Positions 15,642-23,761 of a stretch of 30,811 bases of DNA are shown here, in pieces. The notes under the pieces are model-generated. The model worked only from the letters and a program-made list of their open reading frames with translations. It had not been told where the DNA came from and did not search any database. This DNA comes from Candidatus Omnitrophota bacterium (lineage in GTDB: Bacteria; Omnitrophota; Gorgyraeia; Gygaellales; Profunditerraquicolaceae): the NCBI GenBank assembly GCA_028719265.1, contig JAQUKF010000003.1, positions 1-30,811 on the forward strand. Direction: 5' to 3'. The position numbers and the translations under genes were made by a program. Positions within the stretch are counted from its first letter, which is position 1; each line of letters starts with the position of its first letter.

Positions 15642-16468
15642 CTAATCTTATCCCTTTTTCGCTTTGCTGATGAAAGTATCTTCACCAAAGTTTTTTTATC
15701 TTTTTTCTGCAGGGCGAGTTTTAAAGAGGAAAGGTTATTTTGGAAGGCGGAAATGCAAAGCAAGAGCTTATCGCGGTTACTCAAGAATACCTCGCTCCAA
15801 AGGTTTCCGTCTGAAGCCGAAATACGCGTCGTATCTTTAAACCCTCCAGAGCATAACCCCAGGAATGCATCAGGTATGGATCTTACCAGCGAGAAGGCGA
15901 CGGCATGCGGCAGGTGGCTGGTAAACGCAAGTATGCGGTCGTGCCTCTCCGGAGAAAGGATGACCACTTTGCTGCCTAACTTGTTCCAAAGCAGGGTGAC
16001 CTTACGCAGAACCTTTTTATCGGTTTTGGCCGTAGGCGTAATTATGCAGATGGAATTATTGAAAATCCCGGAAGAAAGATTCCCGACCCCCCTCTTTTCG
16101 GAACCGGAAAGAGGGTGGCATCCGACAAAAAACGGTATAGAACGGCCGGCCTCCGAGACTATCTTCTCTTTGCTGCTGCCGACATCGATCACTACGCATC
16201 CCTTTTTGATTTTTCCGGAAATCTTGCACGCCGTAGCGATAATTGCCTCCGGGGGCATGGCTAAAACGACCAAATCGGCATCTCTTACCTCTTCCAGGGA
16301 AGAGCCGACAGAATCGATTGCTCCCGCCTTTTTGGCAAATCCGGCATTCTTCCTATTCCTGCTTAATCCGACAACCTCCCGGACCAAACGCCTTTTCTTA
16401 AGGTCCAGACCCAGCGACCCGCCAATAAGCCCTGTACCGATAATGACTGCTTTATTGAACAACTCCAT
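15638..16468 (-). CDS. tyrA: Prephenate dehydrogenase
   Basis: Converts prephenate to 4-hydroxyphenylpyruvate with NAD(P)+ in tyrosine synthesis. A Rossmann fold opens the protein with GTGLIGGSLG (11-20). The middle carries VVIDVGSSKEKIV, FVGCHPLSGSEKRGV and the prephenate-binding helix region TSHLPHAVAFSL, all characteristic of TyrA. At 276 residues it holds only the two core domains: there is no chorismate mutase fusion and no visible ACT domain, so feedback control by tyrosine would have to act elsewhere in the pathway. The arogenate dehydrogenase alternative cannot be excluded from sequence alone. The start codon overlaps the DAHP synthase stop by 1 base. Confidence 0.94.
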   Translation of the reverse strand: MELFNKAVIIGTGLIGGSLGLDLKKRRLVREVVGLSRNRKNAGFAKKAGAIDSVGSSLEEVRDADLVVLAMPPEAIIATACKISGKIKKGCVVIDVGSSKEKIVSEAGRSIPFFVGCHPLSGSEKRGVGNLSSGIFNNSICIITPTAKTDKKVLRKVTLLWNKLGSKVVILSPERHDRILAFTSHLPHAVAFSLVRSIPDAFLGLCSGGFKDTTRISASDGNLWSEVFLSNRDKLLLCISAFQNNLSSLKLALQKKDKKTLVKILSSAKRKRDKIR

Positions 16469-17484
16469 TAAACCTCTCTCCCTATAGAAGCGGCGATAGC
16501 CTTAAGTTCATTCATCAAACCTGAGAATTTCTCCGGGATAAGCGACTGCTCTCCATCCGAAACAGCCTCTTCAGGCTGGTTATGCACCTCGATAATTAAA
16601 CCGTCTGCCCCCGCGGCCAGGCCGGCTTTTGCCAAAGCGGGTACCAAACCCCATTTGCCGGCGGCATGAGAAGGATCTACGACGATAGGCAAATGCGATA
16701 ATTGCTTGGTTACGGGGATAGAGCTTATATCCAGTGTATTGCGGGTGGAATCTTCGAAAGTACGTATGCCCCTTTCGCAAAGGATAACCGAGAAATTCCC
16801 CTCGCTTAAAATATATTCGGCGGACATAAGCATATCCTTTACGCTGGAAGCCATCCCGCGTTTCAAAAGCACGGGTTTCTTGGTTGCGCCGACCTCTTTC
16901 AACAGGTTAAAGTTCTGCATATTACGGCAGCCGATCTGCAGAACATCAACATATTTAGCTACCAACTCTACATCCCGGCTGTCCATTACCTCGCTAACCG
17001 TAACCATTCCTAGTTCATCGCCTGCCTTTTTAAGCATCTCCAGTCCCGCTTTACCTAACCCCTGGAAACTATACGGTGAAGTCCTGGGCTTAAAGGCCCC
17101 TCCGCGAAGAACCTTAGCCCCCGCATTCTTTACATCCCTGCCTATTTCAAAGAGGCGGTCAATATTTTCTATGGAGCACGGGCCGGCCATGATTACCAGG
17201 GTCCTGCCGCCAATCTTAACCCCTTTCCCCAGATCGATTACCGAGTCTTCTTTCTTGAACTCACGGGAAACCAGGCGGTAGGGAGAAAGCACGGGAATAA
17301 CCTTTTCTACCCCCGGGAAAACCTCTAGCGGCGTAACCCGCAATACATCCTCCGGGCCGATAACACCGATGATCGTCCTCTCCGCACCTTTGGAAACATG
17401 AGGCGTAAGTCCCAAAAGCTTCACCTTTTCGATGATATGGCTTACTTCCGCTTCGCTGGCCTTAGGCTTCAAAACAATAATCAT
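16468..17484 (-). CDS. aroF: 3-deoxy-7-phosphoheptulonate (DAHP) synthase
   Basis: First step of the shikimate pathway: condenses phosphoenolpyruvate and erythrose-4-phosphate. It is of the short type-I-beta (Thermotoga-like) class: an N-terminal ferredoxin-like regulatory domain (about 1-70, MIIVLKPKASEAEVSHI...) precedes the TIM barrel starting at AGPCSIEN (100-107, with the metal-ligand Cys). Further barrel signatures are KPRTSPYSFQGLG, LQIGCRNMQNF, LLKRGM and IVVDPSHAAG with the metal-ligand His. In related enzymes the N-terminal domain mediates feedback inhibition by tyrosine or phenylalanine; that this holds here is inference. It lies between hisC and tyrA with 1-base start/stop overlaps on both sides. 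The gene name is a convention for this class. Confidence 0.96.
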   Translation of the reverse strand: MIIVLKPKASEAEVSHIIEKVKLLGLTPHVSKGAERTIIGVIGPEDVLRVTPLEVFPGVEKVIPVLSPYRLVSREFKKEDSVIDLGKGVKIGGRTLVIMAGPCSIENIDRLFEIGRDVKNAGAKVLRGGAFKPRTSPYSFQGLGKAGLEMLKKAGDELGMVTVSEVMDSRDVELVAKYVDVLQIGCRNMQNFNLLKEVGATKKPVLLKRGMASSVKDMLMSAEYILSEGNFSVILCERGIRTFEDSTRNTLDISSIPVTKQLSHLPIVVDPSHAAGKWGLVPALAKAGLAAGADGLIIEVHNQPEEAVSDGEQSLIPEKFSGLMNELKAIAASIGREV

Positions 17485-18581
17485 CAGGATTTCTCCTTGA
17501 GTATTTTCTTGAGAACACGTATGAATCTTTCGTTTTCTTTACGCGTTCCTATGGTAACCCGGATAAAATTCTTCAATCCATATTGCTTCATATCGCGCAC
17601 GATCACCCCGAATTTAAGCATAGCCTTAAACATCTCCAGGCAGTCCCTCCCGGTATCGATAAGAATAAAGTTCGCCACTGAGGACAAAAAGACCAGCCCC
17701 ATCCTTGAGAGTTCCCTGCAAAGAAAGGCCTTGCCTTCCAACACTCCCTTGCGGGTCTTACGCAAAAACTCTTTGTCATCCAAAGCGGCGATACCGGCAG
17801 CCTGCGCCAGACTGTTTACGTTAAAAGGCTGTCTGGCCCTTTCCATATAGGATATAAGCCCGCTGTCAGCGATACAATAACCTAAACGCAGGCCGGCAAG
17901 CCCGTAACTCTTGGAAAATGTCTTAAGCACCGCGATATTCTTCTTCCTGCGCAAATAACTCAGGGAATCAGGATAGTCATCCACATCGACAAAATTATCA
18001 TACGCTTCATCAAATACCACCAGGACGCCGGAAGGCAGAACATTTAGAAAATCCGTTATCTCATATTCCGTTACATAAGTACCGGTGGGATTATTAGGAT
18101 TGGCTATAAAGATCAACTTTGTTCTCTTGTCCACCAACTTAAGTATCGCCCCCAGATCGTATTTAAAATAACGCAAGGGCGCCTTTTTGATCTTACGGTC
18201 ATTAACCTGGGCGATGATTTCGTATTCCAGGAATGTGCAATCCGAGGTAACGATATTCTCGTCCGGTTCGACGAATGTCCTGATCAGGATATCGATGATT
18301 TCATCGGAACCGTTCCCGAGAAGAAAATTGTCCGGCTGCAGCGAAAAATGCCGGGCGAGCTTCTTTTTAAGATAGAAGCCCTGCGAATCCGGATAAAGAT
18401 TTACATCCGACAGGCATTTTTTCATCGCGTTGACCGCCTTCGGGGACGGCCCAAAAGGATTCTCGTTAGAGGCAAGCTTGATCACATTCTTTAAGCCCAG
18501 CTGCCTTTTTGTCTCCTCTATCGGCTTACCGGCAACATAAGGTTTCGTATTCAGGATGTTGCTGCGTACCAACTCTTTCAT
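17484..18581 (-). CDS. hisC: HisC-type aminotransferase (histidinol-phosphate / aromatic)
   Basis: A fold-type I PLP aminotransferase of 365 residues. Landmarks are KLASNENPFGPSP (35-47), LGNGSDEII (88-96), the NPNNPTGT loop (161-168), FDEAYDNF (190-197) and the PLP-binding Lys K224 in TFSKSYGLAGLRLGY. The sequence class is histidinol-phosphate aminotransferase. The location between pheA and aroF, inside a complete Phe/Tyr block with no other his gene in view, suggests that it transaminates phenylpyruvate and 4-hydroxyphenylpyruvate, alone or in addition to the histidine step; this is inferred from context. The ATG at 18581 follows the pheA stop by 6 bases with GGGGAG upstream. Confidence 0.92.
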   Translation of the reverse strand: MKELVRSNILNTKPYVAGKPIEETKRQLGLKNVIKLASNENPFGPSPKAVNAMKKCLSDVNLYPDSQGFYLKKKLARHFSLQPDNFLLGNGSDEIIDILIRTFVEPDENIVTSDCTFLEYEIIAQVNDRKIKKAPLRYFKYDLGAILKLVDKRTKLIFIANPNNPTGTYVTEYEITDFLNVLPSGVLVVFDEAYDNFVDVDDYPDSLSYLRRKKNIAVLKTFSKSYGLAGLRLGYCIADSGLISYMERARQPFNVNSLAQAAGIAALDDKEFLRKTRKGVLEGKAFLCRELSRMGLVFLSSVANFILIDTGRDCLEMFKAMLKFGVIVRDMKQYGLKNFIRVTIGTRKENERFIRVLKKILKEKS

Positions 18582-18587
18582 TTATTA

Positions 18588-19649
18588 TCACTCCCCTAAA
18601 GGATAGGAACCCAATATCTTCAAATACATGCATCTGCGCTCAAGTTCATCCAGCGCCTTTTTTACCTTGTAATCATCCTGGTGGCCCAGGATATCAACAA
18701 AGAAATAGTACTCCCAGGCCTTCTTTTTGGAAGGCCGGGATTCGATCTTCGTAAGGTTAACCCCGTACTTACGGAAAGGAAGGAGCATATCATATAAGGC
18801 TCCCACCCGGTCTTTGATTGAAAAAAGCAGGGATGTCTTATCATGCCCGGTACGTTTAGCCACACTTTTGCCGACGACCAGGAAACGGGTAGCGTTATTC
18901 CTGGAGTCCTGGATCCCGGAGGCCAAAACCTTTAATCCGTAAACTTTGGAGGCTAACAGAGAGGCTATCGCCGCGCTGTTTTTCTCATTCTTAGCCAATT
19001 CGGACGCACGGGTAGTGCTGGAAACATCCACCAATTCCGCATCCGGGATATTCCTTTGCAGCCAAACGCGGCATTGGCCGAAAACCTGGGGATTGGAATA
19101 AACCCGGCGGATACTTCCTCTGGCGCAATTCGCCAGCAGATTATGCGACACGTTCAGGATTACCTGAGAGCATATCTTCAGGTCCGAATCCACGAGCATA
19201 TCCAACGTGTGCGTTACCGCCCCTTCTATGGAATTCTCAACCGGAACAACGCCATAATCCGCCCTTTCGGTTTCAACTTCAAAAAACACCTCCGGTATGC
19301 TTGCGCAAGCGACAAAACCCACCTGCGAACCGAACCTTTTTAAGGCTGCCAGATTACTGAAAGAAGCTTGCGGCCCCATATAGGCTATTTTCAAATATTT
19401 CTCCATAGCCAGGCTTGCGGACATGATCTCGCGGTAAATCGCCTCAAGCGCCTCTTTCTTCAACGGCCCCTTGTTCAAAGAAGATGCCTTGCGCAAAACC
19501 TGCATCTCCCTTTCAGGAGAATAAATGCTTTTACCTGTATCCAGTTTTACCTTGCCGATCTGCCTTGTGACCTCCGCCCGCAAATTAAGAAGACTGATCA
19601 ACTTGCGGTCAAGCATATCAATTTTTTTGCGCATCTTCTCCAGGGTCAT
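18588..19649 (-). CDS. pheA: Bifunctional chorismate mutase / prephenate dehydratase (P-protein)
   Basis: Makes prephenate from chorismate and then phenylpyruvate for phenylalanine synthesis. Three domains are visible in 353 residues: an AroQ-type chorismate mutase helix bundle (about 1-84, RKKIDMLDRKLISLLNLRAEV, then KSIYSPEREMQVL), the dehydratase (about 86-270, AYMGPQASFSNLAALKRF, YGVVPVENSIEGAVTHTLD, with the catalytic TRF-type Thr in NNATRFLVVG) and a C-terminal ACT domain (SLLFSIKDRVGALYDML, then LTKIESRPSKK) that binds Phe for feedback control. The ATG at 19649 overlaps scpB by 32 bases but is supported by GGAGG at about 6 bases. It supplies prephenate to tyrA three genes downstream. 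Confidence 0.97.
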   Translation of the reverse strand: MTLEKMRKKIDMLDRKLISLLNLRAEVTRQIGKVKLDTGKSIYSPEREMQVLRKASSLNKGPLKKEALEAIYREIMSASLAMEKYLKIAYMGPQASFSNLAALKRFGSQVGFVACASIPEVFFEVETERADYGVVPVENSIEGAVTHTLDMLVDSDLKICSQVILNVSHNLLANCARGSIRRVYSNPQVFGQCRVWLQRNIPDAELVDVSSTTRASELAKNEKNSAAIASLLASKVYGLKVLASGIQDSRNNATRFLVVGKSVAKRTGHDKTSLLFSIKDRVGALYDMLLPFRKYGVNLTKIESRPSKKKAWEYYFFVDILGHQDDYKVKKALDELERRCMYLKILGSYPLGE

Positions 19650-20235
19650 TTTTAACCTCCGAATTATCCTCGGCTATCTCTTCTATCCCCGCTTTCGCTT
19701 CGGCCTCTGCGGCCAAGGCGCTAAAATCATCCATTTTGGGAAGATCGTCCAGGGACTTCAACCCAAAATGCTCCAGGAACTGCCTGGTGGTGCCGAAAAC
19801 AAAAGGCCTGCCGGGGACTTTTTTCCTCCCGCATATGCGGATCAGGTTTTTATCTACGAGGCTCTTCATTACCCCGTCAACGTTCACATTCCTCAAGGAT
19901 TCTATTTCCGATTTGGTCAATGGCTGTTTATAGGCGATGATCGCCAGGCTTTCCAGCGCCGGTTTGGAGAGTTTATCGTTAAGGCGGTACTTAAAAAGCT
20001 TTTTCAAAAACGGCGCAAAATCCGTCGAGGCCACCATCTGGAATCCGCCTGCGATCTCGATTATGCGTAAACCCCTGCCCTGGGTTTCGTATTCGGACTT
20101 AAGCTCGTCTATCACCCTGCGCAGACCTGACGAATCCTGGATATTCAAGACCTTTTTTATCTGCTCGATGGTTGCGGGTTTTTCCGAAGCAAAGATCAAT
20201 GCCTCCACCGCGGACTTTAAATTGTTTCCTTCCAT
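19618..20235 (-). CDS. scpB: Segregation and condensation protein B
   Basis: ScpB is the winged-helix dimer subunit of the SMC-ScpAB condensin that compacts and separates chromosomes. The 205-residue protein starts LKSAVEALIFASEKP, and has the diagnostic LSKPALESLAIIAYKQPLTK, EIESLRNVNVDGVMKSLVDK and GRPFVFGTTRQFLEHFGL blocks (about residues 90-165). It ends in an acidic, low-complexity tail. The ATG at 20235 has GGGAG about 4 bases upstream. Its usual partner scpA is not adjacent; instead ruvA precedes it (8-base gap) and pheA overlaps its end. Confidence 0.96.
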   Translation of the reverse strand: MEGNNLKSAVEALIFASEKPATIEQIKKVLNIQDSSGLRRVIDELKSEYETQGRGLRIIEIAGGFQMVASTDFAPFLKKLFKYRLNDKLSKPALESLAIIAYKQPLTKSEIESLRNVNVDGVMKSLVDKNLIRICGRKKVPGRPFVFGTTRQFLEHFGLKSLDDLPKMDDFSALAAEAEAKAGIEEIAEDNSEVKNDPGEDAQKN

Positions 20236-20243
20236 GGCGCTCC

Positions 20244-20867
20244 CTATCTCAAGCGTGACTGCTTATAAACAAGGTTCAATAACTCTTCGGTCGAATCAAC
20301 TTTATGTTCCACATCCAGGACCTTCTGGATCATGGCGGAAGCCTCCGCCCTCTTATATTGCAGCTGCAACAGGACATCCAGCGCTTCTTCAGATATTCCT
20401 TTCTGCGATGGTTTCGGCTGCGCCCCCTGGTCGCGGATAAGCCCGAATTTACCTACTTTATTTTGAAGTTTTGCTATTATCTCCTTGGCCCTTTGCCCGC
20501 CTATTCCCGGCAGGGACTTAAGAAAAACCAGGTCCCCTTCGTCAATCGCCCTGGCGATCAGGGAAATAGGCTTGTTTAAAGCCTTGAGGGCGGCACGCGG
20601 CCCTATCCCGGAAACAGTTATAAAAACCTCAAAAAAATCCTTCTCTACCCGGTTAAGAAAACCTATAAGCACGGGAACACTCTTGGATTGCTCAACCTGA
20701 TGGTAGTGATAGGTCAACAACGTTATCTTGCCGTCAGGCCCGCAGCAATCGTCAATGCGCTGCATAACGCAAGTAGGGACAAGAACATCATAACCTATCC
20801 CGCTTATATCCAAAAGCAGGTAATTGTCCCCTCTTTCTAAGATCGTTCCCGTAATCCTGGAAATCAT
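20244..20867 (-). CDS. ruvA: Holliday junction DNA helicase subunit RuvA
   Basis: RuvA tetramers bind Holliday junctions and load the RuvB motor. The N-terminal OB fold begins MISRITGTILERGDNYLLLD and includes GYDVLVPT. Two helix-hairpin-helix motifs follow: FITVSGIGPRAALKAL and LKSLPGIGGQRAKEII. The C-terminal RuvB-contacting helical domain is SEEALDVLLQLQYKRAEASAMI. The length of 207 residues is typical. The ATG overlaps the ruvC stop as ATGA. RuvB, which often follows, is not in this window. Confidence 0.97.
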   Translation of the reverse strand: MISRITGTILERGDNYLLLDISGIGYDVLVPTCVMQRIDDCCGPDGKITLLTYHYHQVEQSKSVPVLIGFLNRVEKDFFEVFITVSGIGPRAALKALNKPISLIARAIDEGDLVFLKSLPGIGGQRAKEIIAKLQNKVGKFGLIRDQGAQPKPSQKGISEEALDVLLQLQYKRAEASAMIQKVLDVEHKVDSTEELLNLVYKQSRLR

Positions 20868-21346
20868 AATCTTGATTTTATGATATAACTATGGGCTATA
20901 GCCAGGGCCAAGGCGTCGGTGACATCCAGATAGCGCGGCAAAACCTGCAAGCCCAATGTGCCTGCGACCATTTTTTGGACCTGGGACTTGGATGCCAACC
21001 CCTTGCCCACTATAGCCTTCTTTATGCGGGTAGCGCTATATTCAAAAAGCGGTATGCCTTTGCCGGCAGCCGCCAGGCAGATAACACCTCTTGCCTGACC
21101 CAGGATATAAGATGTCGTCGGATGCCGGTAATGCGAATATATCTTCTCAAGCACCAGGCAATCCGGATGGGTGTCCTCGATCAATTTGACAATGCCGCGG
21201 TATATCTTATCCAGCCGCCTGGAGGTATCTTCCTTTGCCCGTGTCTGGATCACTCCTGCTTCACATAACTCTATCCGGTTACGCTTGAGCCGGATAACCC
21301 CGTATCCGGTAACTGCTAAAGCAGGATCAACCCCTAAAATGATCAT
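20864..21346 (-). CDS. ruvC: Crossover junction endodeoxyribonuclease RuvC
   Basis: Resolves Holliday junctions by paired symmetric cuts. It is a RNase-H-like nuclease with four acidic metal ligands, all present: D7 (LGVDPAL), E67 (LVLEKIY), D141 and D144 (YLDVTDALALAIAH). Spacing and length (160 residues) match well-studied RuvC. The ATG at 21346 overlaps the yebC stop by 1 base and the gene overlaps ruvA as ATGA, giving the common order yebC-ruvC-ruvA. Confidence 0.98.
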   Translation of the reverse strand: MIILGVDPALAVTGYGVIRLKRNRIELCEAGVIQTRAKEDTSRRLDKIYRGIVKLIEDTHPDCLVLEKIYSHYRHPTTSYILGQARGVICLAAAGKGIPLFEYSATRIKKAIVGKGLASKSQVQKMVAGTLGLQVLPRYLDVTDALALAIAHSYIIKSRL

Positions 21347-22098
21347 TACTCCGAAGCTGCCTCATTCATGATCTCATCCGGTATGTCAAAATTGGCATAA
21401 ACCTGCTGCACATCGTCATGGTCTTCCAGCGCCTCCACCAAAGCCAGGACCTGCTTTGCCTCATTGCCCGTAACCTTCACGCTGGAAGATGGTATCATGG
21501 TCAGCTCGGCGTCCTCCCATTTGACCTCTTTATCCTGAAGGGCCTGCTTAACCTTCTCAAAGTCCTGGATGGAAGTGTAAATTTCATACATGTTTTCTTC
21601 ATGCTTCATATCTTCTGCTCCGGCCTCCAGAACGATGTTCATCAGTTCATCCTCTTTGATCGCCTCCTTGGGGACTGAAATATAACCCTTCTGGGTAAAC
21701 ATCCAGCTTACTGATCCGGCCCCGGCCATGTTTCCGCCTCTTTTTGACACAATATTGCGTAATTCCGCAGTAGAGCGGTTTTTGTTATCCGTAAGCGAAT
21801 CTATCAATATGGCTACTCCTCCCGGCCCATAAGCTTCGTACATTACCGGCTCATAAACCACTCCGGGCAGCTCTCCTGTCCCGCGCTTAATAGCCATTTT
21901 TACGTTATCCGAAGGCATGTTCGCTTCTTTTGCTTTTTGCATTATCGCGCGCAGCCGCGGGTTGGTATCCGGATTCCCGCCGCCGTCCCTGGCGACCACC
22001 GTGAGCTCCTTAATGATCTTAGTGAATATCGCGCCTCTTTTGGCGTCCGCGACACCTTTTTTCCCTTTATTAGTCTTCCATTTTGAATGACCTGACAT
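21346..22098 (-). CDS. yebC: YebC/TACO1 family protein
   Basis: A 250-residue member of the YebC family, classically called a transcriptional regulator. More recent family work connects it to relieving ribosome stalling on difficult peptides such as proline runs. The start MSGHSKWKTNKGKKGVADAKRG and the blocks ARDGGGNPDTNPRLR, KEANMPSDNVKMAIKRGTGE, YEPVMYEAYGPGGVAILID and TDNKNRSTAELRNIVSKRGG are diagnostic. The ATG at 22098 has GGGAGGAG about 7 bases upstream. It lies 39 bases after the predicted RNase P RNA end, with no terminator visible between them, and directly before ruvC. Confidence 0.97.
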   Translation of the reverse strand: MSGHSKWKTNKGKKGVADAKRGAIFTKIIKELTVVARDGGGNPDTNPRLRAIMQKAKEANMPSDNVKMAIKRGTGELPGVVYEPVMYEAYGPGGVAILIDSLTDNKNRSTAELRNIVSKRGGNMAGAGSVSWMFTQKGYISVPKEAIKEDELMNIVLEAGAEDMKHEENMYEIYTSIQDFEKVKQALQDKEVKWEDAELTMIPSSSVKVTGNEAKQVLALVEALEDHDDVQQVYANFDIPDEIMNEAASE

Positions 22099-22137
22099 AA
22101 TGATCTCCTCCCGCTATTGTTCGTGTTTGATAAATAA

Positions 22138-22525
22138 AACAGGCAGAATAAGCCGGGTTCTGTTTCGATGCCTGCCTACCAACAGGTAGTCCGTCCCCCT
22201 GACAACAGTCAGGACAGACAGATAAAAATAAGCATCATAGTGGCTATTCCTCTCAATCGGGGCGTTACCGCACCGACTTTAGCAGCATACCCGGGATTCT
22301 CTTCCGCATAAGCGGAAATCGCGCTGGATAAGCGCTCATCCCCTATTCTACATTGCTCCACGCAGAGATTGCCGCGTTTCACCTCGCAGCCTTTCGGCCG
22401 CTGCTCGTCTCTGTGGCTCTGATCCGCATACCTGTTACGGCATGGGCGGGAATTACCCGCTGCGTCATCCTCTGGAGCCCGGACTTTCCTCCCTATTTGC
22501 ATAGGGCAGCCACATACTGCCTGAT
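22138..22525 (-). ncRNA. rnpB: RNase P RNA
   Basis: The catalytic RNA that matures tRNA 5' ends. On the minus strand the 5' part has the universally conserved AGGAAAGTCCGGGCTC (22490-22475) and the 3' part its partner AGAACCCGGCTTAT (22161-22148), which form the P4 core. The outer ends pair as CAGGCAG (22523-22517) with CTGCCTG (22146-22140), the P1 helix that sets the limits to within a few bases. The length of about 388 nt and the internal helices (for example CTACC-aaca-GGTAG) suit a bacterial A-type molecule. It begins at the rnhA stop codon and is followed by yebC without an obvious terminator. Confidence 0.95.
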
Positions 22526-22932
22526 CACTTCTTTAACGCTTCTTTGATCGCCTTTGTCGCCAGCTTGTCCGCGCAGGTATTTTCTTCGCGCGGAATATGG
22601 TTGACTGCGACCTTCTCAAAACCGCTCAAAAGGCGTATAGCCCTTTCGTATAAAGACAAAATCCCCGGGTGTTTGACTTTATATACCCTGTTGACCTGCC
22701 TGGCCAACAGCTGGCTGTCCGTATTCACTTTCAAGACCTTTGCTTTCAACAATAACGATTCTTCCAGGGCAAAGATCAAGGCGGTATATTCAGCTATGTT
22801 ATTCGTGGTTATGCCGATATAGCTAGATATCTGTTTGAGTAATTGACCATCGCGATAGATAACAATCCCTACCCCGCTGTGTCCGGGATTCCCCTTTGAG
22901 GCCCCATCTATATAGATTTCGAGGCCGCTCAT
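22525..22932 (-). CDS. rnhA: Ribonuclease HI family protein
   Basis: Cleaves RNA in RNA-DNA hybrids. The four acidic residues of the fold are present: D9 (YIDGASKGNPG), E48 (NNIAEYTAL), D72 (VNTDSQLL) and D122 (ENTCADKLA). At 135 residues it lacks an extra hybrid-binding domain and belongs to the short bacterial/archaeal-like RNase HI group seen next to zinc-ribbon proteins. The ATG at 22932 overlaps the upstream zinc-ribbon gene stop as ATGA. The stop codon coincides with the predicted start of RNase P RNA. Confidence 0.95.
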   Translation of the reverse strand: MSGLEIYIDGASKGNPGHSGVGIVIYRDGQLLKQISSYIGITTNNIAEYTALIFALEESLLLKAKVLKVNTDSQLLARQVNRVYKVKHPGILSLYERAIRLLSGFEKVAVNHIPREENTCADKLATKAIKEALKK

Positions 22933-23648
22933 TCGGCAATATAAAAAATACGGTTACAAACTTCGCAGGTAACGATATGGTCGTACATCTTGATCAGGTT
23001 GATCACCTGCGGGGGGACCAGCATATGGCATCCGCCGCAGGAATTTTCCACAACCGCGACAATCGCCAAACCTGCGCGGCTTGAAAGTATCCTTTCGTAT
23101 TCAGCCAACAGCTTGGGATCAATACCGGAGGCAGCCTCTTTCCGCTGAGCCTGCAACTGATTCATGCGCTCATCGATCTCCTTCAGCCGTAGATCTACTT
23201 TCTTCCTGCCTTCCTGAAAAACCTTTTCTTCTTCTTTCAGCTTAAGTTTTTCCTGCTCGATCTCAACCTTGACTTTATCCGATTCCTCGTAAGATAGCAG
23301 GATTTTTTCCTCTATCAGCGAACCGTCGGCTTTGGTGTCGGCAATCTGCTGCAGCATAGCCTGAAATTCCTTGTTTGTCTTTAAGGAATACAACTGCCCC
23401 TGAAGCTTCTTTACCGCCTCCCCATTGGAGGCCAGTTCCAGCTCCTTTTCCTTCCTTTGCGCCTGTATCTCCAGGGATTTCTTTTCAAGGGCAACCAGGT
23501 TCTGTTTTTTGGCTTCGAAAGATTCTTCTAACACCTTTATCTCTAAGGGTTTGGATTCTTTTTCGCCTTTCAAAGCGTAAATTTCGCTGTCAAGCTCCTG
23601 AAGTTTAACCAACCCCATAATTTGCGCTTTTAGGTCAGCGGTGGACAA
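22929..23648 (-). CDS. Coiled-coil C4-type zinc-ribbon protein (CT398-like)
   Basis: A 239-residue protein made of a long charged antiparallel coiled coil (about 5-180, rich in Glu, Lys and Leu heptads) and a C-terminal C4 zinc ribbon with CGGCHM (about residues 207-212) and CEVCNRIF (about 230-237). This matches the widespread family around CT398/YbbB-like zinc-ribbon proteins, whose precise role is unsettled; a link to nucleic acid or secretion has been proposed for relatives. The TTG at 23648 is chosen because AGGAGG sits 4-5 bases upstream; the first ATG is 10 codons inside. It overlaps rnhA as ATGA, and the pair is a recurring bacterial neighbourhood. tRNA-Val ends 22 bases upstream. Confidence 0.9.
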   Translation of the reverse strand: MSTADLKAQIMGLVKLQELDSEIYALKGEKESKPLEIKVLEESFEAKKQNLVALEKKSLEIQAQRKEKELELASNGEAVKKLQGQLYSLKTNKEFQAMLQQIADTKADGSLIEEKILLSYEESDKVKVEIEQEKLKLKEEEKVFQEGRKKVDLRLKEIDERMNQLQAQRKEAASGIDPKLLAEYERILSSRAGLAIVAVVENSCGGCHMLVPPQVINLIKMYDHIVTCEVCNRIFYIAE

Positions 23649-23670
23649 CTTGCCTCCTGTTTGTTAAATT

Positions 23671-23744
23671 TGGGCGATAGAGGACTCGAACCTCTGACAT
23701 CTACAATGTGAATGTAGCGCTCTAACCAACTGAGCCAATCGCCC
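23671..23744 (-). tRNA. tRNA-Val (anticodon CAC)
   Basis: A complete 74-nt cloverleaf on the minus strand: acceptor GGGCGAT pairing with ATCGCCC, D arm GCTC...GAGC, anticodon stem CTACA/TGTAG around loop TTCACAT (anticodon CAC, codon GUG), T arm CAGAG/CTCTA-type with TTCGAGT loop, and discriminator A. No CCA is encoded, so it must be added after transcription. Confidence 0.95.
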
Positions 23745-23761
23745 GCACTGTTTTAAATTAC

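Noticed and set aside
22209..22502. Minus-strand ORF of 97 codons within the RNase P RNA
   Set aside because: It lies wholly inside the conserved RNase P RNA core, so the base conservation is explained by the RNA.
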